Below are positions 57,442 to 64,000 of a stretch of DNA of 64,000 nucleotides, one piece after another. The first letter of the stretch is position 1; each line of letters begins with the position of its first letter. This stretch comes from Acetoanaerobium pronyense (GTDB lineage Bacteria; Bacillota; Clostridia; Peptostreptococcales; Filifactoraceae). A program made the position numbers and the translations under genes. The notes beneath the pieces are model-generated. The model had not been told where the DNA came from and made no database searches. It saw only the letters and a program-made list of their open reading frames with translations. The stretch is taken from the NCBI RefSeq assembly GCF_017874355.1, contig NZ_JAGGLI010000002.1, positions 113,729 through 177,728 on the forward strand, read 5' to 3'.

Positions 57442-58503
57442 TTACTGTAATCTTTCCCTAATTATTGTAAGTTCTTCTTGAAGCATATCGTATATCCCTG
57501 GTGTAAGTCCCGGGAAAGTATCATAAATTGGTCTTGTCGCTTGTACAAAAGCCTCTTTATTTACTTCATTAAACTGAACTCCAAAAGACTCAAGCTCAGC
57601 AACAACATTACTATGCTCTGTTTTTCCTATTTCAACCATCTCTGCAGCGCCTTTTTCAAACTCTTCTGCAATTATAGCTTGGTATTCTGCTGGTATTTTA
57701 TCCCATACGTCTGTAGATATATAAACTCCACAAGTTCCAAGGAAATGCTGAGTAAAGGCAACGTTTTTCTTTATCTCATATATCTTATTTCCTATGTTTG
57801 TAAACTCAGAACCTTCTATTCCATCAACAACTCCTTGTTGCATTGCTGATATTGTTTCTCCCCAAGGAAGTGGAGTTACAGTTGCGCCCATTGCTGTAAG
57901 CGTCTCTATAAATAGCTGGCTACCTGGAGTTCTTATCTTCATACCTCTTAAATCCTCTGGAGTTTCTATCACTTTATCAGTTATAACATTTCTAAATCCA
58001 AATACATAATCAAGAGCTAATATTTTAATCCCTTTTTCTTCCGCTTTTGCTACCATATCATTTACTAAATCAGTTCTTACCATTTCAACATACTCATCAT
58101 AGCTGTTGTAAAGCATTGGTCCAACTAATGCCGTAAAGTCTGGAACATAATCACCTACGTACGATGGATCTTCTACTGATATAAAATCTGCTCCCCTTAC
58201 AACTTGTTCTAGCCCATCTTTATAAACCGCTATTTGTCCCTGAGGGAACGTTTGAATCTCAATTGCTCCATTTGTTCTATCGTAGATTCTTTCAGCAACC
58301 CAATCCATTGACTTAGTTAACTGTTCTTCAGGACTAAAAACGTGACTTAGTCTTAAAACTAACTTGTAGTCATCTCCTTCACTAGCTGCTGGTGCCTCTG
58401 CCCCTCCTGTTTCTGTTGGTGTGCTAGTGCATCCCGCTAGAAAAGCTGTAGTTAGTGCAAAAAGTGCTAATACAGAACCAAATCTCTTTAGTCTTCTTTT
58501 CAT
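57442..58503 (-). CDS. dctP: TRAP transporter substrate-binding lipoprotein (DctP type), operon 1
   Basis: This 353-residue surface lipoprotein has a signal peptide with lipobox LAGC. The mature protein carries the TRAP-binding core, including EDLRGMKIRTPGSQLFIETL, where the conserved Arg grips an anionic ligand, and AMQQGVVDGIEGSE. An ATG after GGAGGATTATCA is the start; an in-frame upstream extension has no signal. It leads the operon P-Q-M-gdpD-glpP. By context the ligand may be a glycerophosphodiester or glycerol phosphate; that is inference. Its leader has the GlpP-type motif and terminator. Confidence 0.93.
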   Translation of the reverse strand: MKRRLKRFGSVLALFALTTAFLAGCTSTPTETGGAEAPAASEGDDYKLVLRLSHVFSPEEQLTKSMDWVAERIYDRTNGAIEIQTFPQGQIAVYKDGLEQVVRGADFISVEDPSYVGDYVPDFTALVGPMLYNSYDEYVEMVRTDLVNDMVAKAEEKGIKILALDYVFGFRNVITDKVIETPEDLRGMKIRTPGSQLFIETLTAMGATVTPLPWGETISAMQQGVVDGIEGSEFTNIGNKIYEIKKNVAFTQHFLGTCGVYISTDVWDKIPAEYQAIIAEEFEKGAAEMVEIGKTEHSNVVAELESFGVQFNEVNKEAFVQATRPIYDTFPGLTPGIYDMLQEELTIIRERLQ

Positions 58504-58600
58504 TGATAATCCTCCTTTTAATGTTTTATTAATAAATTGCAAATTGCAATCATTAATCACCATTTCTTTTGAATACGTTTTCCACACTTTAATAATCCTC

Positions 58601-58644
58601 TTATTAGATTAACAATATATTCCCTAAAGTGTCAATCTTTCTAG
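58601..58644 (-). promoter_or_regulatory. Possible second dctP1 promoter, conserved in operon 2
   Basis: On the minus strand TTGACA (58635-58630) is followed after 17-18 bases by TTAATC/TAATCT. The 16 bases CTAGAAAGATTGACAC (58629-58644) recur exactly at 63638-63653 before dctP2. The -10 match is weak. Confidence 0.35.
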
Positions 58645-58670
58645 GTTTTTAAAGGTATTTTAGTATTTAT

Positions 58671-58747
58671 GGGCAATAAAAAATCAACATAAACAACACC
58701 ATTATAGAAAATAGCGTTATTTGTGTTGACACTCCATATCTCCTGTC
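58671..58747 (-). promoter_or_regulatory. dctP1 leader: GlpP-type motif and intrinsic terminator
   Basis: On the minus strand GACA-GGAGATATGGAG-TGTC (58747-58728) overlaps by two bases a long terminator stem (58729-58684; TCAACA with TGTTGA and further pairs) followed by TTTTTTATT. Bound GlpP would be expected to disfavour the terminator. Confidence 0.72.
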
Positions 58748-58772
58748 GTTTATTTAATTTGCATTCGGGAAA

Positions 58773-58843
58773 AGTCGGAATTTTCAATTTATAAGTTATA
58801 AGTTATATAATATCATATATTTTATTTTTGTAAAGCTTACAAA
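58773..58843 (-). promoter_or_regulatory. dctP1 promoter with palindrome and conserved 5' leader element
   Basis: TTTACA (58834-58829) and TATTAT (58812-58807) are 16 bases apart. A 17-base palindrome TTTGTAA-AGC-TTACAAA (58827-58843) covers the -35. The first transcribed bases include TTGAAAATTCCGACT (58773-58787), identical in the dctP2 leader. Confidence 0.65.
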
Positions 58844-58880
58844 TAGATATTGTAGTAAAACTTAATTATATTTATTTATG

Positions 58881-59582
58881 TTAATCTTCTTTTAATTTAC
58901 GAATCTCTAGGATATTTTCATTATATGACAAATCCCTTATCACCTTTAAGATATCCATAGACCTTGGTAGATTCAAAGTATATATACAACCTTTGACACC
59001 CTCATCTGAACCCCTTATAAAATCCATATCTACTACTCGAATATTCTTATTCATAAAATATGTATCTATAAAATCTACAGTTTTAGATTTTTTTGTAAAC
59101 TCAAGCTCTACCCTCACAGTTGCTCCATCGTGGAAAAGCTTTTTTTGGAATTTTTTTAAAGAAATAAGAACCATAACACAAATAAAAAGAGCAGAAATAC
59201 TAATTAAATAATAACCATATCCTATACTAATACCAAGACATGCCACAAGCCACAGCGTAGCCGCAGTTGTAAGTCCCTTTATTGAGCCCTTAGTATGAAT
59301 AATAGTTCCCGCTCCCAAGAATCCTATACCACTAATGACCTGAGCCGAAAGCCTTCCATAGTCTGCTCTTAAAATTTCAGCAAGTCTTGGATCACTTAAT
59401 GCTCTCCTAATAATTTCCTAATTCATATTTACCTGAATAAGGGAAATAACACACGCACCTATACATACCAAAATATGGGTTCTCAAGCCTGCAGGACGAT
59501 TCTTATATTCTCTTTCATACCCTATTATTCCACCTGCAAAAACTGCTATGGCGAGTCTAATCAATATCTCTCCATAATACAT
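58881..59582 (-). pseudogene. Second MgtC/SapB family gene, interrupted by TAG
   Basis: A continuous frame of 233 codons reads from ATG at 59582 through GGIIGYEREYKNRPAGLRTH, meets TAG at 59420-59418 (context VNMN-stop-EIIRR), then continues through AQVISGIGFLGAGTIIH and an ACT-like C-terminal domain to a TAA. Both sides match the MgtC family in order and spacing, so only the single codon is at fault. A CAG, AAG, GAG or TGG codon could become TAG by one change. It lies between the two TRAP operons and shows no GlpP-type leader motif. Readthrough or a sequencing error cannot be excluded. Confidence 0.8.
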
Positions 59583-59685
59583 ATCCACTCACCCCATTTT
59601 TTACTAAAGTGCTTTCAACAAACTATTGAAATATACTTTTTTATTCTTTTATCTTTAAGATTTTTTTAAAAATCTATTTCAGATA

Positions 59686-59723
59686 TTTAAAAGTCTCCTT
59701 ATATCCATAAGGAGACTTTTAAA
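59686..59723 (-). terminator. Terminator of TRAP operon 2
   Basis: A perfect 15-base stem TTTAAAAGTCTCCTT/AAGGAGACTTTTAAA with an eight-base loop lies just after the HAD phosphatase stop. Confidence 0.85.
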
Positions 59724-59728
59724 CTTCC

Positions 59729-60520
59729 TTATATTTGTGAAATCATTTCCTTTACAGAAGCAAATGCATAATCCGCTCGAATGGAACTAGATTTATAGTC
59801 AAATTCTTTTGTTTCCCCTGAAAATACAACAACAGATGTAATCCCTGCATTGATTCCTGTTTGAACATCCGTATAAAGTCTGTCCCCTACCATTACCATC
59901 GTAGACTTATCAAGCCCATACTTATCACTAATGCTCTCCACAACTTCTTTATTTGGTTTTCCAATCACTTTTGGCTTTTTTCCTGTAGATGCTTCTATCA
60001 GTGCTGCCATAGCCCCTGCATCAGGCATAAATGCACCTTGTGGAAGAGGACAGTTAAAGTCAGGGTGGGTTGCAATATATTCTACACCCTTTGATATGTA
60101 TTCACAAGCACCCCACAGTTTTTCATATGTAAGAGTTGTGTCAAATCCCAGTACTACAAAATCAATGTCTTGACCTCTTTCTTTGATGACCTCAAATCCC
60201 TCACTTATGAATTCTTCTTCAAGAGCTGGTGTGCCCAAAAGATAAACTTTTGCACCCTTATGCTGCCTTTTTAGATATCTAGTTGTTGCTTCACCAGAAG
60301 TAAAAATCTCTTCTTTATCAGCATCAATACCTAAATTTCTAAGCTTTTCTACGTAAATACTTTTACTTTTAGAAGAATTATTTGTTAAAAATATATATCT
60401 TCTACCACTTTTTTTTATAGCCCTTAAAAAATCTACAGCCCCTTCAATAAGCTCGTTTCCCAGAAAAATAGTGCCATCCATATCTAGAAGAAATGTACTT
60501 TTATTTTTTAAATTACTCAA
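59729..60520 (-). CDS. HAD-IIA family phosphatase (NagD/glycerol-phosphatase like)
   Basis: This 263-residue HAD phosphatase has the nucleophile loop FLLDMDGTIFLG, motif II FLTNNSS, the class IIA cap (residues about 80-185) and motif IV MVMVGDRLYTDVQTG. HAD-IIA enzymes act on small sugar or polyol phosphates, and the mammalian relative PGP can act on glycerol-3-phosphate. Being last in the operon with dctPQM copy 2 suggests that it dephosphorylates what the transporter brings in or a product of it. It starts with TTG after AAAGGAG, 12 bases past dctM2. Confidence 0.88.
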   Translation of the reverse strand: MSNLKNKSTFLLDMDGTIFLGNELIEGAVDFLRAIKKSGRRYIFLTNNSSKSKSIYVEKLRNLGIDADKEEIFTSGEATTRYLKRQHKGAKVYLLGTPALEEEFISEGFEVIKERGQDIDFVVLGFDTTLTYEKLWGACEYISKGVEYIATHPDFNCPLPQGAFMPDAGAMAALIEASTGKKPKVIGKPNKEVVESISDKYGLDKSTMVMVGDRLYTDVQTGINAGITSVVVFSGETKEFDYKSSSIRADYAFASVKEMISQI

Positions 60521-60532
60521 AATAAAACTCCT

Positions 60533-61819
60533 TTACTTAAAGAGATTAAATGTAAACAGTGCAACACTTTCCGAATAAGTTATCGCTAGAAGAACTATCA
60601 TTAAAGCACCAATAAATGGCCAAACCTCTTTGATAAAATCTTCTAGCTTTACGTCGACTATGGAGCAGACTGTAAACATCATAGATCCAAAAGGCGGTGT
60701 TAATCCACCAATCATAATATTTACAATAAAAATCATACCAAAATGCAGTGGATCAATTCCAAAAGTTTTAACTGCTGGCACAAGAAGTGGCGCAAGAATA
60801 ACTAGAGCAGCTCCACCCTCTAGGAACATACCAATAAAGAGAAGCAGAAGGTTAATAACCAGAAGTATCACTATAGGACTATCTGTCATATTTACCAAAA
60901 GCTCAGTAACCATCTGAGGAATTCTCTCTAAAGTTAGGTAATATCCAAAAACTTTTGCACTGGCAATTATAGCCATAACCGCACCAGTTCCTTTTACAGT
61001 ATCCATAAGGACTTCAGGAATATGCTTGAGTTTTAGTTCCTTGTATACAAAGAAACCAACTATTGTAGCAAAAAGGACAGCAACCCCTCCAGCTTCTGTA
61101 GGTGTGAATATACCAAAACGCATTCCCATTATAATTCCAAATGGTATAAAAAGAGCCCATATAGACTTAATAAATTGTCTAAAAATATCACCAAAAGAAG
61201 CTATTCTTTCTCTTGAAGGCTGATAGTTTCTTTTTATAGATATAATTCTTACAGCAATCATAAGAGCTATAGCCATTAGAATCCCTGGCATATAAGCTGC
61301 TAAGAACATATCTCCAACTGCTACATTGGCGATTAATGCATATAATATCAGATTCGTTCCAGGAGGAATTACTGGACTTATAGCTGAGGATGCTGCAGTT
61401 ATAGCTGCAGAGAACGGTAGGGAAAACCCTTTTTTTTCCATTTCAGGCACAAGAATCTTAGACTGCATCGCAGCATCAGCATTCGCAGAACCTGATATTC
61501 CTCCCATAAGAGCACTAAGCAGAACATTTACCTGTGCAAGACCACCTTTAGTATGTCCTACTAAAACATCAGCAAAGTCCATAAGGGCCCCGGAAATCCC
61601 AGAGTGATTCATTACAGACCCTACCATAATAAAGAAAGGTACTGCGAGATATGGAAATGATTCAACTGCTGTAACAAATTGCTGAATAACCATCTGCATA
61701 GGCATAGAGTTATTTATAAACACAAAATAAAATAGAGAAGACCCCATAAGTGCAAAAGCTATTGGGATATTCAAGAAAAAAAGTATGAAAAGTACTATAA
61801 TCGGTAATATCGATTCCAT
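60533..61819 (-). CDS. dctM: TRAP transporter large permease subunit (DctM type), operon 2
   Basis: This 428-residue paralogue of the operon 1 DctM has the same signatures (LAVPFFIMVGSVMNHSG, GGISGSANADAAMQSKILVP, GGLTPPFGSMMFTVCSI) and about 12 membrane helices. It performs ion-driven uptake with DctQ2 and DctP2. Its ATG overlaps the dctQ2 stop (TAATG), so the two are translationally coupled. The high similarity of the two operons, including leaders, points to duplication followed by substrate divergence. Confidence 0.94.
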   Translation of the reverse strand: MESILPIIVLFILFFLNIPIAFALMGSSLFYFVFINNSMPMQMVIQQFVTAVESFPYLAVPFFIMVGSVMNHSGISGALMDFADVLVGHTKGGLAQVNVLLSALMGGISGSANADAAMQSKILVPEMEKKGFSLPFSAAITAASSAISPVIPPGTNLILYALIANVAVGDMFLAAYMPGILMAIALMIAVRIISIKRNYQPSRERIASFGDIFRQFIKSIWALFIPFGIIMGMRFGIFTPTEAGGVAVLFATIVGFFVYKELKLKHIPEVLMDTVKGTGAVMAIIASAKVFGYYLTLERIPQMVTELLVNMTDSPIVILLVINLLLLFIGMFLEGGAALVILAPLLVPAVKTFGIDPLHFGMIFIVNIMIGGLTPPFGSMMFTVCSIVDVKLEDFIKEVWPFIGALMIVLLAITYSESVALFTFNLFK

Positions 61820-62343
61820 TATTCATCTACCCCCTGATCTTCTGGGTCACCAATATCAAGTTTGACATCTCTTTTAAGAAATACTTTTCTGATACTTTGT
61901 ACCAGGAAGTAAATAGAGTAAATGGTGATTAGCGCGAATGAAAAAACAATTGAAATATAAATATATTTATAGGAAAATTCTAAAGCTGCAGTAATCTTAG
62001 TCGATCCCATAAAATACAAAAAGCTTAAGTATAGCATAGTTCCTGAGAGCACTGTAACAATTGCTGAAGTCAGCATAAGTACTACAGGTTTATATTTTTC
62101 TTTCACAAGATTAGTCAAAACTTCAACACCAATAAGTCCTTTAGTTTTATAGGCATTTGCAAATCCTAGAAATATTACCCAAACAAAAGCTCCTACTGCT
62201 ATTTCTTCTGTCCAATGATATGTAAATTTCAAAAAATATCTAGTAAATACATTGATTAATACTAGTACAGTAGTTACTGATAAAAATACTGAACCAATAT
62301 AAAGTTCAAAGTGCACAAAGAACTTTCTCATATGTTCTTTCAT
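61819..62343 (-). CDS. dctQ: TRAP transporter small permease subunit (DctQ type), operon 2
   Basis: This 174-residue membrane protein with four helices has family segments YHWTEEIAVGAFVWVIFLGF and GLIGVEVLTNLV. It pairs with DctM2, whose start it overlaps by one base. AGGAGGAAAAG precedes the ATG. A single hairpin in the gap before it separates it from dctP2, mirroring operon 1. Confidence 0.9.
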   Translation of the reverse strand: MKEHMRKFFVHFELYIGSVFLSVTTVLVLINVFTRYFLKFTYHWTEEIAVGAFVWVIFLGFANAYKTKGLIGVEVLTNLVKEKYKPVVLMLTSAIVTVLSGTMLYLSFLYFMGSTKITAALEFSYKYIYISIVFSFALITIYSIYFLVQSIRKVFLKRDVKLDIGDPEDQGVDE

Positions 62344-62397
62344 CTTTTCCTCCTGGATGGCATTTTCTTTTTATTTTAGAAGTATCTCAAAATTTTC

Positions 62398-62433
62398 AAT
62401 AGCATTCCCCTTAATAATAAGAGGAATGCTATT
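62398..62433 (-). terminator. Hairpin between dctP2 and dctQ2
   Basis: An 11-base stem AATAGCATTCC/GGAATGCTATT, extended by CTT/AAG across one mismatch, lies just after dctP2. It probably tunes the ratio of DctP to permease, as in operon 1. Confidence 0.65.
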
Positions 62434-62461
62434 AATAGTGATAATAAGATTAAATTAACAG

Positions 62462-63514
62462 CTACAGTTCAGCCTTAATTTTTTCTAATTCTTCAAGAAT
62501 TCTTTCATATATACCAGGTGTCCACTGAGGGAACTTTGTATATACTGGTTCTGCAGCTTTTAAGAATGCTTCTGCGTCAACTTCATGGAAGTTTACCCCT
62601 TCAGCCTTTAGAAGCTCTGCAAACTCTGCTTCAGCTTTTACAGTTTCATCAAGATTATCTTGCATTCCTTTTTCAAATTCCTCAGAAATAATAGTTTGTT
62701 GCTCTTCTGTAAGTTCATCCCATAGTTTATCAGAAATAACTACAGCAGAAACACCTAGAAGGTGATTTGTTAAAGAGTATTCTTTAACATTTTCATACTG
62801 CTGAGTTCCGTAGTAAGTCATTATTGAACCTTCAACTCCATCTATAACTCCCTGCTGAATTGCTGCATAAGTGTCTGGGTATGGCATTGAAACAGGATTT
62901 CCACCCATGGCTTCTATAGTGTATGTATACAGCTGGCTGGTAGGGACACGAATATTTAATCCTTTCATATCATCTGGATGTGTGATAGGTTTGTTTGTCA
63001 TCATGCTTCTAAATCCAAATACCCAATCAAGAGAAAGTACTTTAACGCCATGCTCTTCTTCAATCTTTTGGTTTAGTTCCTGTACTAGTGGAGTCTTTGT
63101 CATACCAAAGTACTCATCAAAAGTTGAGTAAAGAAATGGTCCAGTGATAGCATTATAATCAGGCACATAGTCACCAAGGAAGTTTACTCCATCCACAAGA
63201 ATCCAGTCTGAACCAGAAACTATCTGCTCCATACCATCTTTACCAATTGGAAGAACCCCACTTGTGAAAAGCTTTAGTTCTAAAGAACCGTTGCTTCTCT
63301 CATTAATCGCATTTACAACTTTATTTAGCGAGATAGCAGTCTGCTCGTCATCTACAAACTTTGTACTCACTGTGATTTCTTTTTTCTCTGGTGCTGGTGC
63401 TTCAGATCCATCGCTAGTGCTACCACTTTCATTACTTCCACATCCAGCTAATAAAGCTGTTGTTAAAGCAAAGAGCGCCAACATAGAACCGAATTTTTTT
63501 AAATTCATCTTCAT
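62462..63514 (-). CDS. dctP: TRAP transporter substrate-binding lipoprotein (DctP type), operon 2
   Basis: This 350-residue surface lipoprotein has lipobox LAGC after a signal peptide nearly identical to that of DctP1 (SMLALFALTTALLAGC). The core DMKGLNIRVPTSQLYTYTIE carries the conserved ligand-binding Arg, and AAIQQGVIDGVEGS follows. GGGAGGATTATTA precedes the ATG. The mature domains of DctP1 and DctP2 differ much more than their signals and leaders, suggesting different but related ligands. It leads the operon dctP-dctQ-dctM-HAD phosphatase. Confidence 0.93.
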   Translation of the reverse strand: MKMNLKKFGSMLALFALTTALLAGCGSNESGSTSDGSEAPAPEKKEITVSTKFVDDEQTAISLNKVVNAINERSNGSLELKLFTSGVLPIGKDGMEQIVSGSDWILVDGVNFLGDYVPDYNAITGPFLYSTFDEYFGMTKTPLVQELNQKIEEEHGVKVLSLDWVFGFRSMMTNKPITHPDDMKGLNIRVPTSQLYTYTIEAMGGNPVSMPYPDTYAAIQQGVIDGVEGSIMTYYGTQQYENVKEYSLTNHLLGVSAVVISDKLWDELTEEQQTIISEEFEKGMQDNLDETVKAEAEFAELLKAEGVNFHEVDAEAFLKAAEPVYTKFPQWTPGIYERILEELEKIKAEL

Positions 63515-63637
63515 TAATAATCCTCCCTTTAATGTTTTATTAATAAATTGCAAAATTGCAATTATCAATCAATGTTTAGGATACGTTTTCCAAGTTTCAA
63601 CATTATCCCTCCCTAGCTTAACAATATATATCCATAT

Positions 63638-63653
63638 GTGTCAATCTTTCTAG
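63638..63653 (-). promoter_or_regulatory. Possible second dctP2 promoter, -35 region
   Basis: The 16 bases CTAGAAAGATTGACAC are identical to those before dctP1, and TTGACA is followed after 17-18 bases by TTAAGC/TAAGCT. The -10 is weak. Confidence 0.3.
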
Positions 63654-63685
63654 ATTCTGAAATATAACTCAAACTAATAAAAGCA

Positions 63686-63755
63686 ATAAAAAATCAACAT
63701 AAAACAACACTATTAAAAACAGCGTTATTTTTGTTGTCACTCCATATCTCCTGTC
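63686..63755 (-). promoter_or_regulatory. dctP2 leader: GlpP-type motif and intrinsic terminator
   Basis: On the minus strand GACA-GGAGATATGGAG-TGAC (63755-63736) is followed directly by a terminator stem (63736-63695; CAACA with TGTTG and inner pairs AATAAC/GTTGTT-like) and TTTTTTATT. The core is identical to the dctP1 copy; the flanking stem has one mismatch. Confidence 0.7.
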
Positions 63756-63782
63756 ATTTATTCACTTTTGTTAAAATATAAT

Positions 63783-63847
63783 AGTCGGAATTTTCAAATT
63801 TATAGATTCTATATTACCTAAAAAAATTCTTCTTGTAAAGCTTACAA
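63783..63847 (-). promoter_or_regulatory. dctP2 promoter with palindrome and conserved 5' leader element
   Basis: TTTACA (63839-63834) and TAATAT (63816-63811) are 17 bases apart. The palindrome TTGTAA-AGC-TTACAA (63833-63847) covers the -35, as before dctP1. TTGAAAATTCCGACT (63783-63797) is shared exactly with the dctP1 leader. Confidence 0.68.
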
Positions 63848-63918
63848 ACTTAAACTTCGCACACAAATAAAACCTATGAACCTTGAAAATTCAATAATTG
63901 ACAGATTAATAGTATACT

Positions 63919-64000
63919 TTAGACATATAAAACAAGCTTTTCTTTTAGAGCATTTGGCAAAGCCATTAAAAAACCTTCTAAAAAGTTGTCAATTTGTTCA
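63919..64000 (-). CDS. C-terminal end of an unidentified protein, cut by the window edge
   Basis: The last 26 codons of a minus-strand frame are visible, ending in LMALPNALKEKLVLYV and TAA. The amphipathic, protein-like composition supports a real gene, but nothing can be said about its function. It would lie upstream of dctP2. Confidence 0.45.
   Translation of the reverse strand, partial: EQIDNFLEGFLMALPNALKEKLVLYV

Noticed and set aside
59418..59420. TAG in the second mgtC as a pyrrolysine codon
   Set aside because: MgtC proteins are not known to need pyrrolysine, no pyl genes are in the window, and the codon lies in a poorly conserved loop. A nonsense mutation is more likely.
51623..63514. 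Riboswitch for a small metabolite in the four leaders
   Set aside because: The motif is only a short hairpin with a purine-rich loop, far smaller than known aptamers, and glpP lies among the genes. Protein-mediated antitermination is the simpler reading, though a tiny aptamer is not formally excluded.
58827..63847. CcpA cre site or Rex operator at the TRAP promoters
   Set aside because: TGTAAGCTTTACA is 13 bases with a TGTAA/TTACA symmetry. It lacks the central CG of cre and the TTGTGA arms of Rex sites.

Overview
The window is AT-rich chromosomal DNA from an anaerobic, Gram-positive low-GC bacterium, most likely a member of the Clostridia. The evidence is the gene content: AGGAGG-type ribosome binding sites with many TTG and GTG starts, a clpX-clpP-tig block, a ferredoxin-dependent 2-oxoacid oxidoreductase, an anaerobic-type glycerol-3-phosphate dehydrogenase set, TRAP transporters and an H-NOX chemoreceptor. 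No tRNA, rRNA or CRISPR array was recognised. I cannot name the species. Nearly all genes lie on the minus strand; the exceptions are a chromate-transporter pair and an arsR plus persulfide-reductase unit.

Positions 1-15000 hold housekeeping functions: a cut-off lipid glycosyltransferase, a DUF881 protein, an H-NOX methyl-accepting chemotaxis protein, engB, lon, a plus-strand chromate-transporter pair, clpX, clpP, tig, a fused RNase PH/dITP pyrophosphatase and a large cell-wall amidase. Positions 15000-21300 hold a tightly coupled trio (orphan DNA adenine methyltransferase, peptide-type binding protein, HypE-like protein) followed by an IS607-type element. Its TnpB looks intact, but its serine recombinase is broken by an in-frame TGA.

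Positions 21300-34600 hold an ECF vitamin transporter with a lipoprotein that combines a transcobalamin-like domain and an alpha/alpha toroid, then ligA, a galT-like gene, a 2-hydroxyacid dehydrogenase, a HelD-type motor, an ABC exporter and a pirin. Positions 34600-49850 hold korAB, a 1763-residue pseudokinase/ATPase/TPR/GAF/GGDEF protein, a lipid kinase, threonine aldolase, a radical SAM protein, the arsR and coenzyme A-disulfide reductase/rhodanese/TusA/DsrE unit, a structured 611-base gap and a cyclophilin.

Positions 49950-63760 read as one metabolic module around the antiterminator gene glpP. It contains two complete TRAP transporters (dctPQM), a cytoplasmic glycerophosphodiester phosphodiesterase, a HAD phosphatase, an anaerobic glycerol-3-phosphate dehydrogenase trio and two mgtC-family genes, one with an in-frame TAG. 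No glpF or glpK is present. Four untranslated leaders in this module share a purine-rich hairpin motif (core GGAGAT-WW-GGAG) placed directly in front of an intrinsic terminator. I propose that this is the GlpP target RNA and that the system imports and oxidises glycerophosphodiesters or glycerol phosphate. This is the most interesting content of the window.
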